Notes under the pieces: model-generated
Told to the model about the DNA's origin: nothing
The model's input: only the letters and a program-made list of their open reading frames with translations
The model's database searches: none
NCBI GenBank assembly: GCA_963766605.1
Contig: CAVYAT010000001.1
Coordinates: forward strand, 558,001-622,000
Length of the DNA stretch: 64,000 nucleotides
Source of the DNA: AC-49 sp963766605
Lineage (GTDB): Bacteria > Actinomycetota > Thermoleophilia > Solirubrobacterales > Solirubrobacteraceae
Direction of reading: 5' to 3'
Part shown: positions 33,793-41,541 of the stretch, one piece after another
How positions within the stretch are numbered: the stretch's first letter is position 1
How the letters are laid out: each line of letters starts with the position of its first letter
Translations under genes and position numbers: made by a program

Positions 33793-34660
33793 GGGGTGGG
33801 CAGAGGGCGAGGAAGCGCTCGGGATCGTCGTGCACCCACTCCGACGGCGCCCGTCTGACCGTCCAGCGATCGGCGTTCCAGCGGGCTTCCTTGCGTGCAT
33901 CCTCGCCCCGATCGAGATGAAACGGGCGACCATCGATCTCGACGATGCGGCGGTACCTCGCCCAGCTGAGGTCGGCCTCCTCGCCGGCGATGCGACGGTT
34001 GAGCTGCGGCAGCGGATACCCGCGATCGCGCAGCAGCTCGATCGCGCGTATCTCCGACCAGCTACGGGCACGGTCGGCCGGCAGATCCATGTACCGGCCG
34101 ACGGCGACGAGCAGCCGTCGCGAGCCGCGCCCCCCGCGCGACGCCAGCGCACGGGCGAACACCGCCTCGGTGGTCGTCAGCCGCAGGAGGAGCGACTGGC
34201 GAAGCGCACGCGCCATCGCGGGCCGCTCGAGGCGCGCCGCAAGGTCGAGCAGTGTCCGAGGCACCGTGGTGATCGGGATGCCGCGCAGGAGCGCGCTGTC
34301 GCCTTCGGGCACGAGCGCGCGGTAGACGCGGACCGTGCCGTGGCGGCGCGGACCGCCGTTGCCCCGCCGCACGACGGTCTCGAACTCGCGGCGGCGATCC
34401 CAGAACCCCCACGCCGCGGCGGCGCTCGTGAGATTCAGCAGGCTGCCCGGATCGGTGAGCACGGCGCCCATGAAGCGTCCCCAGTCGTCATCCTCGAGGA
34501 CCGGCGCGATCGCGAGCACACCCGGCTCGACGATCACGAACCGGCCGGCCGCGACGCGATGAGTGATCGCGTTGTCGGTCAGACCGAGGGCGTTCAGTTG
34601 CGCTCGCGATACGCGGTTGAACTGCGAGGCGGCGAGATCGGCAACGCGAGCGTCCTTCAC
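33767..34660 (-). CDS. AbiEi-antitoxin-like / DUF559 (Vsr-like nuclease fold) protein in an inverted-repeat unit
   Basis: 297 aa from GTG at 34660, with AGAGGGGG just upstream. The N-terminal 55 residues (DLAASQFNRVSRAQLNALGL, TDNAITHRVAAGRFVIVEPG) are a winged helix like AbiEi-type antitoxins. Residues about 205-290 look like DUF559/Vsr-fold nuclease: RSWSEIRAIELLRDRGYPLP, NRRIAGEEADLSWARYRRIV, EIDGRPFHLD. This gives the E..D..E-like acidic set of the PD-(D/E)XK type (Glu, Asp, Glu-x-Asp). Such proteins occur in many copies in some actinobacteria. The gene is bounded by 34-bp inverted repeats and interrupts the amine operon on the opposite strand. Confidence 0.78.
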   Translation of the reverse strand: MKDARVADLAASQFNRVSRAQLNALGLTDNAITHRVAAGRFVIVEPGVLAIAPVLEDDDWGRFMGAVLTDPGSLLNLTSAAAAWGFWDRRREFETVVRRGNGGPRRHGTVRVYRALVPEGDSALLRGIPITTVPRTLLDLAARLERPAMARALRQSLLLRLTTTEAVFARALASRGGRGSRRLLVAVGRYMDLPADRARSWSEIRAIELLRDRGYPLPQLNRRIAGEEADLSWARYRRIVEIDGRPFHLDRGEDARKEARWNADRWTVRRAPSEWVHDDPERFLALCPPPNVPDYPL

Positions 34661-34693
34661 TACCCCCTCTAGGCCACAGGCCGGGACGTTCGC
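34660..34693. repeat. right 34-bp inverted repeat of a nuclease-gene unit
   Basis: Begins on the first base of the nuclease gene's start codon and runs to CCGGGACGTTCGC. It pairs with 33746-33779 (29 of 34 positions). It contains the ribosome site of the nuclease gene and ends 7 bp before the -10 box of the next aldehyde dehydrogenase. No clear target-site duplication is visible. Confidence 0.75.
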
Positions 34694-34700
34694 CCCCCGG

Positions 34701-34706
34701 TAGCCT
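34701..34706 (+). promoter_or_regulatory. probable -10 box of aldehyde dehydrogenase 2
   Basis: TAGCCT, 8 nt before the ATG at 34715. A leaderless mRNA is predicted. This promoter would let the gene be expressed despite the inserted unit upstream. Confidence 0.4.
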
Positions 34707-34714
34707 GCGGGCGC

Positions 34715-36181
34715 ATGGGATTCGAGACGCGCCTGCTGATCGCCGGCGAGCAGGCGGCCGGCGACGGCGCGGCGGTCGAGGTCGTCAACCCGGCGACCGA
34801 GGAGGTGCTGGCGACGGTCGGTTCGGCGTCGGCCGAGCAGCTCGACGCCGCGCTGGCGGTCGCCGTGGAGGGCCAGCGCGCGTGGGCCGACACGCCGGCG
34901 ACCGAGCGCGCCGACATCCTGCACGGCGTCGCGGCGTGGCTGCGCGAGCACACCGAAGCGCTGGCCGATGTGATGACGCGCGAGATCGGCAAGCCGCTGG
35001 TCGAGAACGCCGACGAGGTCGGCTGGACGGCGGCCGCGTTCGATTTCTACGCGGAGCTCGGCCGCGCGAGCGCGGGACGGGTGATCCCGCCGATCGAGTC
35101 GACGCAGCTGGCCCTGGTGATGAAGGAGCCGGTCGGCGTCGTCGCGTGCATCGTGCCGTGGAACTACCCGCTGCTGCTGCTGGCGTGGAAGCTGGCGCCG
35201 GCGCTGGCGGCCGGAAACGCGTGCGTGTGCAAGCCCTCAGAGCTCACGCCGCTGTCGACGCTGATGCTGGCCGAAGCGTTTGCGCCCCTTCCGCCCGGCG
35301 CCGTGGCGCTGCTGGCCGGCGCGGGCGATGTCGGCGCGCGGCTCGTCGACGACGCGCGCGTCGACTGCGTCGCGTTCACCGGCTCGGTACCGACCGGCAT
35401 TTCGATCGCGACCGCGTGCGCGAAGCGGGTCGCTCGGGTGAACCTCGAGCTCGGCGGCAAGGACCCGTTCATCGTCTGCCCCGACGTCGCCGACGACATC
35501 GAGATCGTCGCCCGTGGCGGCGCGTGGGCGGCGTACCTCAACGCCGGCCAGGTCTGCACGAGCGCTGAGCGCTTTTACGTCCACCGCGACGTCTACGACG
35601 CATTCCTTGAGCACGTCGTCGACCACGCGAAGTCGTTGCGCTTGGGCGACCCCCTCGTGCCAGGTACCGACGTCGGGCCGATGGCATCCGCGGCCCAGCG
35701 GGCGAAGGTGATCGAGCAGTTGAGTTGCGCGGCGGACGCGGGCGCCGAGATCCTCGTCGGTGGCACCGACGGCGGCCGCGAGCGTGGCTTCTTCCTCGAG
35801 CCCGCGGTCGTCACGGGCGCGGCCGCGTCGACCGCGCTGCTGACCGAAGAGACGTTCGGCCCGGTCGTCCCGGTCGTCCGCGTCGACTCGCTCGACGAGG
35901 CGATCGCGCTGGCCAACGCGAGCCGCTTCGGCCTCGGCGCCAATGTGTACACACGCGACCTGCGTAGCGCCGTGCGTTGCATGCGCGAGCTGCGCGCCGG
36001 CACCGTCTGGATCAACGACCCACTGACCGACAACGACGCCGGCCCGTTCGGCGGCTTCAAGCAGTCGGGCATGGGCCGCGAGCTCGGCGCCGAGGGACTC
36101 GAGGCGTTCCAGGAGACCAAGCACGTGCACCTCGAATCCGTGCTCGAGCGCAAGGACTGGTGGTACCCCTACGGCGACTGA
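34715..36181 (+). CDS. aldehyde dehydrogenase (succinate-semialdehyde-type) 2
   Basis: 488 aa, ATG at 34715. Motifs: VPWNYPLLLLAWKLAPALAA, NLELGGKDPFIV (catalytic Glu), Cys281 in GQVCTSAERF, TEETFGPVVPVVR and GGFKQSGMGRELG. It differs from the first ALDH, so it probably acts on a second aldehyde such as succinate semialdehyde, which would complete amine breakdown to a TCA-cycle acid; this is inference. It appears to be separated from the operon by the inserted nuclease-like unit. Confidence 0.9.
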   Translation: MGFETRLLIAGEQAAGDGAAVEVVNPATEEVLATVGSASAEQLDAALAVAVEGQRAWADTPATERADILHGVAAWLREHTEALADVMTREIGKPLVENADEVGWTAAAFDFYAELGRASAGRVIPPIESTQLALVMKEPVGVVACIVPWNYPLLLLAWKLAPALAAGNACVCKPSELTPLSTLMLAEAFAPLPPGAVALLAGAGDVGARLVDDARVDCVAFTGSVPTGISIATACAKRVARVNLELGGKDPFIVCPDVADDIEIVARGGAWAAYLNAGQVCTSAERFYVHRDVYDAFLEHVVDHAKSLRLGDPLVPGTDVGPMASAAQRAKVIEQLSCAADAGAEILVGGTDGGRERGFFLEPAVVTGAAASTALLTEETFGPVVPVVRVDSLDEAIALANASRFGLGANVYTRDLRSAVRCMRELRAGTVWINDPLTDNDAGPFGGFKQSGMGRELGAEGLEAFQETKHVHLESVLERKDWWYPYGD

Positions 36182-36206
36182 CCCGCGCCGCCGGTGCGGG
36201 GGGTCG

Positions 36207-37250
36207 CTAGGTGAGCCGCTTCCAGTGCGACCAGGTTCCCGCCGAGTTCTGGACCCGCACGTAGCGCGGGCGGCTGCTGGCCTTCACGGTGACCGACTTG
36301 ACGACCGCCAGGATGCCCCTGCGGTGGCAGTTGGCGAGCGCCACGACGGCCGCACCCTTGGCGCTCGGCGTTGAGGAAGCGGCGACCGCGCACACACCCA
36401 CGATGCCGTCGCGCGCCTTTAGCTTGATCCGGTACGAGTGCTTGGCCGCGGAGCGAGCGAGCGCCCGGCTCGACGGGGGCGCCCCAGCGAGCTGTGCCGA
36501 CTGCACGGTCGGCGCGGTTTCGTCGAGGATGATGTCGTCCGTGAACGTCTGCGTCGGCGGCGGGATCGTCCCGCCAAGCCCGGTGCGGAACGCAAGGATG
36601 CTGCTTGTCATCAGGCGCAGGTACACCGTCTTGGGCAGCCGGTCGGACCCGGTCTGCGCGAGCGTCCACGGAACCTGAGTGGCCAGCGGGATCGTCTGCG
36701 CCCGCGACCCGAAACCACCGTCGTTGGAAAGGCGCACCGCGTCCACGCCGAGCGCCCAGACGGGCGTGATCGTGACGTGCGGATCGTTGGTCGCGTAGTC
36801 GCCGTCGTTGATGGTCAACCCGATGTCCCCGGCGGGTGGCGGCAGAACCGCTTCCACGTCGCGTTCGGCCGTCGCTGTCTGGCCGGCGTCGTCCGTGACG
36901 CGCACGCTCACGTGCCTGATCCCGACCGTCGAGTACGTGACAGTGCCGATCGAAGCAACGCCGTACGGCGTGGAGGAGACGGCCGATGTTCCGGTGTCCG
37001 TCTCGTAGGTGCCGTCACCGTCAAAGTCCCACGCGTAGTCGGTGATCGTTCCACCGGCGTGCGCCTCGAGCGTCAACGGCTGGCCGACCACGACCATCGT
37101 CGCCGATGTCCGTGTGTTACCCGTCTCGCTCGTGTACACGGACGGGGGCCCGCTGCTGGCACGGACTGTTGCGGCCGCGCCGCCGGGCGTCATGATCGCA
37201 AGACAGAGCAGCCCCGCTGGCACCAACAACCGATCGGCGGGTCGCGACAT
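36207..37250 (-). CDS. secreted PKD-domain protein
   Basis: 347 aa from the ATG at 37250 (a second in-frame ATG 5 codons upstream is possible). Signal peptide about 1-27. Residues 55-140 are a PKD-type domain (GQPLTLEAHAGGTITDYAWD, FDGDGTYETDTG and the VTYSTVGIRHVSVRVTDDAG strand). Residues 145-260 form a second beta-rich module of the FlgD-like or Ig-like kind (VDAVRLSNDGGFGSRAQTIP). The end resembles secreted proteins of this lineage (WSHWKRLT). Extracellular, probably structural or adhesive. Convergent with the ALDH gene. Confidence 0.8.
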   Translation of the reverse strand: MSRPADRLLVPAGLLCLAIMTPGGAAATVRASSGPPSVYTSETGNTRTSATMVVVGQPLTLEAHAGGTITDYAWDFDGDGTYETDTGTSAVSSTPYGVASIGTVTYSTVGIRHVSVRVTDDAGQTATAERDVEAVLPPPAGDIGLTINDGDYATNDPHVTITPVWALGVDAVRLSNDGGFGSRAQTIPLATQVPWTLAQTGSDRLPKTVYLRLMTSSILAFRTGLGGTIPPPTQTFTDDIILDETAPTVQSAQLAGAPPSSRALARSAAKHSYRIKLKARDGIVGVCAVAASSTPSAKGAAVVALANCHRRGILAVVKSVTVKASSRPRYVRVQNSAGTWSHWKRLT

Positions 37251-37314
37251 CGCGCGACAGTACACCAGTGTTCCGGCAGCGCCGCCCGTCTCGACGGGGT
37301 AGCCGATGACGGGC

Positions 37315-37320
37315 TACCGT
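37315..37320 (+). promoter_or_regulatory. probable -10 box of the class I aminotransferase gene
   Basis: TACCGT, 7 nt before the ATG at 37328; leaderless transcript predicted. Confidence 0.45.
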
Positions 37321-37327
37321 CCCGGCC

Positions 37328-38464
37328 ATGCCCCACCGCGCAGCCCGCCTCGACGGCCTCGGCACCACGATCTTCACCGAGATGACGGCGCTCGCGCAGT
37401 CCACCGGCGCGATCAACCTCGGCCAGGGGTTCCCGGATGAGGACGGCCCCGCGGCGGTCATCGAGGCTGCGGTGCAGGCACTGCGCGAAGGCCACAACCA
37501 GTACGCGCCGCTGCCCGGCGTGCCGGCCCTGCGCGACGCCGTGCTGGACCACCAGCGCGAGCGCTACGGCCTCGACCACGAGGACGTCCTGGTCACGTTC
37601 GGCGCCACGGAGGCGATCGCGTCGGCCGTGCTGGCACTGTGCGATCCCGGCGACGAGGCGATCGTGATCGAACCGTTCTACGACTCCTATCCGGCCGTGG
37701 TGGCGTTCGCCGGCGCGACGCCGCGCCCGGTCACGCTGCGGGCGCCCGAGTTCGCGCTCGACCCCGACGCGCTGCGCGCCGCCGTCACACCGCGCGCGCG
37801 TGTGCTGATCGTCAACTCGCCCCACAATCCAAGCGGCCGCGTCTTCACCCGCGACGAACTGCAAGCGATCGCCGCGGTCTGCGTCGAGCATGACCTGATC
37901 TGCATCAGCGACGAGGTCTACGAGCACCTCGTGTTCGACGGCGAGCACATCCCGCCGGCGACGCTGCCGGGCATGGCCGACCGCACGCTGACGATCTCGA
38001 GCATCGGCAAGACCTTCTCGGTGACCGGCTGGAAGATCGGCTGGGTCTGCGGCTCGGCCGAGCTGGTCGGCGCGGTGCGGACCGTCAAGCAGTTCCTCAC
38101 GTTCGCCGGCGGCACCCCGCTGCAGCACGCCGGCGCCGCCGCGCTGGCGCTGCGGGGCGGCGAGGTCGACGCCCTCGCCACCGCCCTGCGGGCCAAGCGC
38201 GACCGCCTGTGCGACGGGCTGCGCGCCGCCGGCTACGAGCCGCTCGTCCCGCAGGGTACGTACTTCGTCAACGTCGACGTCGGCGAGGATGCCGCGGTCT
38301 TCTGCCGCGAGCTGCCTGACCGCTGCGGCGTCGTCGCCGTGCCGACGAGCGCCTTCTACTTCGACCGCGACGCCGGCCGCTCGCTCGTGCGCTTTGCCTT
38401 CTGCAAGCGCGAAGAGGTCATCGACGAGGGCGCGGCCCGGCTGGCGAGGCTCAACTCCCGGTAG
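37328..38464 (+). CDS. class I/II pyridoxal-phosphate aminotransferase
   Basis: 378 aa, ATG at 37328. Fold type I PLP enzyme: INLGQGFPDEDGP, YAPLPGVPALRDAV, NSPHNPSGRVFT, SDEVYEHLVFDGE and the PLP lysine 228 (SSIGKTFSVTGWKIGW). The style matches KAT/N-succinyldiaminopimelate-aminotransferase-like enzymes that act on aromatic, methionine-type or DAP-pathway substrates. I cannot assign the donor. Its 3' end overlaps the convergent LAL regulator gene by 14 nt. Confidence 0.9.
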   Translation: MPHRAARLDGLGTTIFTEMTALAQSTGAINLGQGFPDEDGPAAVIEAAVQALREGHNQYAPLPGVPALRDAVLDHQRERYGLDHEDVLVTFGATEAIASAVLALCDPGDEAIVIEPFYDSYPAVVAFAGATPRPVTLRAPEFALDPDALRAAVTPRARVLIVNSPHNPSGRVFTRDELQAIAAVCVEHDLICISDEVYEHLVFDGEHIPPATLPGMADRTLTISSIGKTFSVTGWKIGWVCGSAELVGAVRTVKQFLTFAGGTPLQHAGAAALALRGGEVDALATALRAKRDRLCDGLRAAGYEPLVPQGTYFVNVDVGEDAAVFCRELPDRCGVVAVPTSAFYFDRDAGRSLVRFAFCKREEVIDEGAARLARLNSR

Positions 38465-41246
38465 CGGCGAGCGCGCCGGGCAGCGCCGCGCGCGACTCGA
38501 GGTCGAGCTTGCGGTACACGTGGGTCAGGTGGGTCTCGACCGTCCTCAGGCTCACGAAGAGCGCCTGGGCGATCTCGCGGTTCGTGCGGCCCTCGGCGGC
38601 CAGCCGCGCGACACGCAGCTCGCTCGGGGTCAGCAGCTCGGCGCTCGTATCGGCGTCGCCGCGCGGGCGCCCACCGGCGGCCACGAGCTCGTCCCAGGCG
38701 CGCGAGGCCAGCGCTCGGGCGCCGCAGCGCTGGGCCACGGTCAGTCCCTCGCGCAGCGGCTCACGAGCGTCGGCGCGTGCGCCGGAGCGCCGCAGCGCGG
38801 CGCCGAGGTCGACGAGCGCCCGCGCGTGCTCCAGTCGCGACGCCGACCCCTCGAGCACCGCAACCGCCTCGCGCAACAACACCAGCCCCTCGTCGCCGCG
38901 CTCCACGAGGCCGCACACGCGCAGGACGCTGCCGAGCGCCCGCGGCGCGGCGATCGCGCGCGCGTCGTCGAGCTCGGCCCGGGCCAACTCGCGCGCCTCG
39001 TCGTGGCGGCCGAGCGCGGCGAGCGGCAGCGCCGCGTCGGAGCGCCACGGCGACGTCGACGGGTTGCGCACCCGCCACGGAGCGAACATCGCCCCGCACG
39101 CCATCAGCGTGTCGGCGGCCTGCGCCGTGGCCCCCTGGGCCATCTTGAGGCGCCCGGCGCTGCCCAGTAGTAGCGCGTTCTGCCACAGCGCCGGCCAGTC
39201 GCCGGGCGGCCCGGCGAGCGCCAGCAGTTGCTGGGCCTCGTGCAGCTCGCCGATCTCGACAAGCACGTCGATCAGGAACGACAGCACGTAGGAGCGCGAG
39301 TAGCCGAGCACCTCGAAGTCGAGCACCTCGAGCGCGAGGCGCGCGTCGGCCTCGGCCTCGGCGACCGTCCCGCGGCGCAGTCCGGCCTGCGCGCGGAACG
39401 CCGAAGCGAGCGCGACACCCGGCAGCGAGCCGTGCCCGCGTGCCTCAGCGATGCGCGCGTCGAGCACGGCGATCGCCTCGTCGAACTCGTCGACGTAGAC
39501 GAGCAGCTCGGCCACGAACAGCACGGTCGACAGGTCATCGAGCGCCGACGGCTCGTAGCCGGCCGCGGCCTGGAGTGCCACCTGGCGGGCCTGCTCGAAC
39601 GGGAGCTGGCCCATCAGCCCGTGGGCCGCGATCAGCCGCAGCCGGTGCCCGGCCGGATCCGTCGACTCGCCGTTGAGCGTGACCGCCGACAACAGCACGA
39701 AGCCGAGCGGCAGCTTGGCCGCCGCATGCAGGCAGTGGCCGGCCAGCTCGGCCGCGATCCACGAGCGCAGCAGCGGGTCGTCGTGGGGCTCGTCGAGCGC
39801 CGCCTCGAGCACGTCGGCCGCGCCGGCGTGGTCGCCGGCCAGGCCGATCGTGTGCCCGAGCGCGAGGGCGGTCTCGGCGCGGGCGCGGGGGTCGGTCGTC
39901 AACTCGAGCGCCGCCCGCATGTGATCGGTCCCGCCGAGATCGCCGCGCGCTTCGGCGACCCCCAGCTCGAACAGCACCGCGGCGCGCGTATCCCCGTCCG
40001 GCGGCTCGCCGAGCGCGCGTCGCAGGTAGCCACACGCGGCGTCGGCGGCGCCGCTGGCCAGCGCGTCGCGCGCGGCGTCGCGCAGCAGGCCGACGACCCA
40101 CGGATCTCCGGCCGGTTCGGCGTGCAGCAGGTGCAGCGCGATCCGCTCGCGGTCGGCCCGCGCGCCGGCGAGGATCCGCGCGGCCGCGGTGTGATCGCGG
40201 GCCAGGCGTGCCGGGGCGAGCTCGGCCTCGATCGTGCGGTGGACGATCGGGTGGACGAAGCCCAGTGGCGCGGGGCGCAGGATGTCGGCCGCGGTCAGCG
40301 ACTCGACGGCAGCCAGCGCTCGCTCGTCATCGAGGCCGGCGAGCGCGGCCACATGGACCAGCGCCGCGCCGTCGCCGAGGATCGCCACCGCGTCGGCCAG
40401 CGCGCGCGCGTCGGGCGACAGGCGCGACAGGCGAAGCAGCACCCCGCGGGTGACCGTCTCGGGGCGCACGCCATCGACGTTGGCGGTGCTCGCGGCGGCG
40501 GCATCGATCCCGTCGCGCGAGAGCTGGCCGAGCAGCTCGCGCAGCAGGAACGGGTTGCCGCTCGTGGCCGAATGACAGGCGCCGCACAACTCGGCTGACG
40601 CCTGGCCGCCGAGCGTCGCGCGCGTCAATTCGGCGCTGCCGGCCGGGCTGAGCTCGCCGAGCCCGACGACGGTCGTCGCCGGCTCGACGGCGATCGCCGC
40701 CAGCGCCTCGTCGTCGCTCTCGCCCGGGCGCGCCGTCAGCACCACGATCACCGCCAGGTCGTCGATGCGTCGCGCGAGGTAGGCGAGGAAGCGCAGCGAC
40801 GCGGCGTCGGCCCAGTGGGCGTCGTCGACCGCGAGCAGCACGGGCCCGCGCTCGGCGGCGAGGTCGGCGGTCAGCCAGTACAGGCCGTGCAGCGCGCCCT
40901 CGTCGCTACCGCCGGCCAGTCCGAGCGCGGATCCGGCGAGCTCGTTGGCGCCGCGCAGCAGCCGGGCGCGAGTTGCGTCGTCGGCGCGCACGACGTCGGC
41001 GAACAGCTGGCGCACGAGGTTCCAGCCCAGTCCGCGCTCGAGCGGGCCGGCCTGGGCGAAGCGCACGTCCCCGCCGCGCGCGGCGACGATCTCCCGCGCG
41101 CGTGACAGGACGCTCGTCTTGCCGATCCCCGCGGCGCCCTCGATCAGGACGACCGAACCACGGCCGCCGGCTGCCGCCTCGACCTGCGCTTCGAGCGCCG
41201 CGACCGCGCTCGACCGCTCCAGCAGCTGCGACCCCAGTGCAGACAC
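38451..41246 (-). CDS. LAL-family LuxR-type transcriptional regulator 3
   Basis: 931 aa, GTG at 41246. Walker A GAAGIGKT (37-44), Walker B LLAVDDAHWAD, sensor-like TARPGES, then a long TPR-like helical region, and a LuxR HTH at the end (LLTPSELRVARLAAEGRTNR, FVSLRTVETHLTHVYRKLDL). It is longer than and different from the two 876-aa paralogues, and has the standard DDAHW box that they lack. No clear target is adjacent; a TCGTGGT-CCC-ACCACGA palindrome lies just upstream of its -10 box, so self-control is likely. Confidence 0.9.
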   Translation of the reverse strand: MSALGSQLLERSSAVAALEAQVEAAAGGRGSVVLIEGAAGIGKTSVLSRAREIVAARGGDVRFAQAGPLERGLGWNLVRQLFADVVRADDATRARLLRGANELAGSALGLAGGSDEGALHGLYWLTADLAAERGPVLLAVDDAHWADAASLRFLAYLARRIDDLAVIVVLTARPGESDDEALAAIAVEPATTVVGLGELSPAGSAELTRATLGGQASAELCGACHSATSGNPFLLRELLGQLSRDGIDAAAASTANVDGVRPETVTRGVLLRLSRLSPDARALADAVAILGDGAALVHVAALAGLDDERALAAVESLTAADILRPAPLGFVHPIVHRTIEAELAPARLARDHTAAARILAGARADRERIALHLLHAEPAGDPWVVGLLRDAARDALASGAADAACGYLRRALGEPPDGDTRAAVLFELGVAEARGDLGGTDHMRAALELTTDPRARAETALALGHTIGLAGDHAGAADVLEAALDEPHDDPLLRSWIAAELAGHCLHAAAKLPLGFVLLSAVTLNGESTDPAGHRLRLIAAHGLMGQLPFEQARQVALQAAAGYEPSALDDLSTVLFVAELLVYVDEFDEAIAVLDARIAEARGHGSLPGVALASAFRAQAGLRRGTVAEAEADARLALEVLDFEVLGYSRSYVLSFLIDVLVEIGELHEAQQLLALAGPPGDWPALWQNALLLGSAGRLKMAQGATAQAADTLMACGAMFAPWRVRNPSTSPWRSDAALPLAALGRHDEARELARAELDDARAIAAPRALGSVLRVCGLVERGDEGLVLLREAVAVLEGSASRLEHARALVDLGAALRRSGARADAREPLREGLTVAQRCGARALASRAWDELVAAGGRPRGDADTSAELLTPSELRVARLAAEGRTNREIAQALFVSLRTVETHLTHVYRKLDLESRAALPGALAATGS

Positions 41247-41252
41247 ACCGGA

Positions 41253-41258
41253 AAACTA
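41253..41258 (-). promoter_or_regulatory. probable -10 box of LAL regulator 3
   Basis: On the minus strand TAGTTT, 6 nt before the GTG at 41246; leaderless mRNA predicted. Confidence 0.45.
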
Positions 41259-41264
41259 CAAAGT

Positions 41265-41281
41265 TCGTGGTCCCACCACGA
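41265..41281. promoter_or_regulatory. palindrome upstream of LAL regulator 3
   Basis: TCGTGGT-CCC-ACCACGA: perfect 7-bp arms around CCC. It ends 6 bp upstream of the -10 box on the minus strand, in the -16 to -35 zone, in the 70-bp gap to the divergent 74-aa gene. A good operator candidate. Confidence 0.45.
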
Positions 41282-41316
41282 CGACAACCGCGGCGCCTAA
41301 CAGGACCATAGTTCGC

Positions 41317-41541
41317 GTGGCAAACACGTCCCGGCGGATCACGATCGAGCTCGAGGCGGGCGACCCCGTGCACGGGACGCTGGCGGCCGACGACGCGACG
41401 GGCACGCGCGCGTTCAGTGGCTGGGTCAGCCTGCTGGCGGCGCTGGCCGACGCGGTCGAGGTGCCTCAGGCGGCGACCGACTCGCGCACCGACGCCGGCA
41501 GCGGGATCCGGCCGAAGCGCAACGTCCCGTCCTCGAGCTGA
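41317..41541 (+). CDS. small conserved protein, 74 aa, function unknown
   Basis: GTG at 41317. SRRITIELEAGDPVHGTLAA, then GTRAFSGWVSLLAALADAVE: a compact beta-hairpin plus helix that resembles a family of short actinobacterial proteins I know only as hypotheticals. No signal peptide or membrane segment. The last 25 codons overlap the 3' end of the convergent monooxygenase gene and look less conserved, so the true protein may be extended by read-in. Confidence 0.6.
   Translation: MANTSRRITIELEAGDPVHGTLAADDATGTRAFSGWVSLLAALADAVEVPQAATDSRTDAGSGIRPKRNVPSSS

Noticed and set aside
31051..34152. Open frame of over 1000 codons on the minus strand
   Set aside because: It runs antisense through alanine and aldehyde dehydrogenases with clear motifs; composition artefact.
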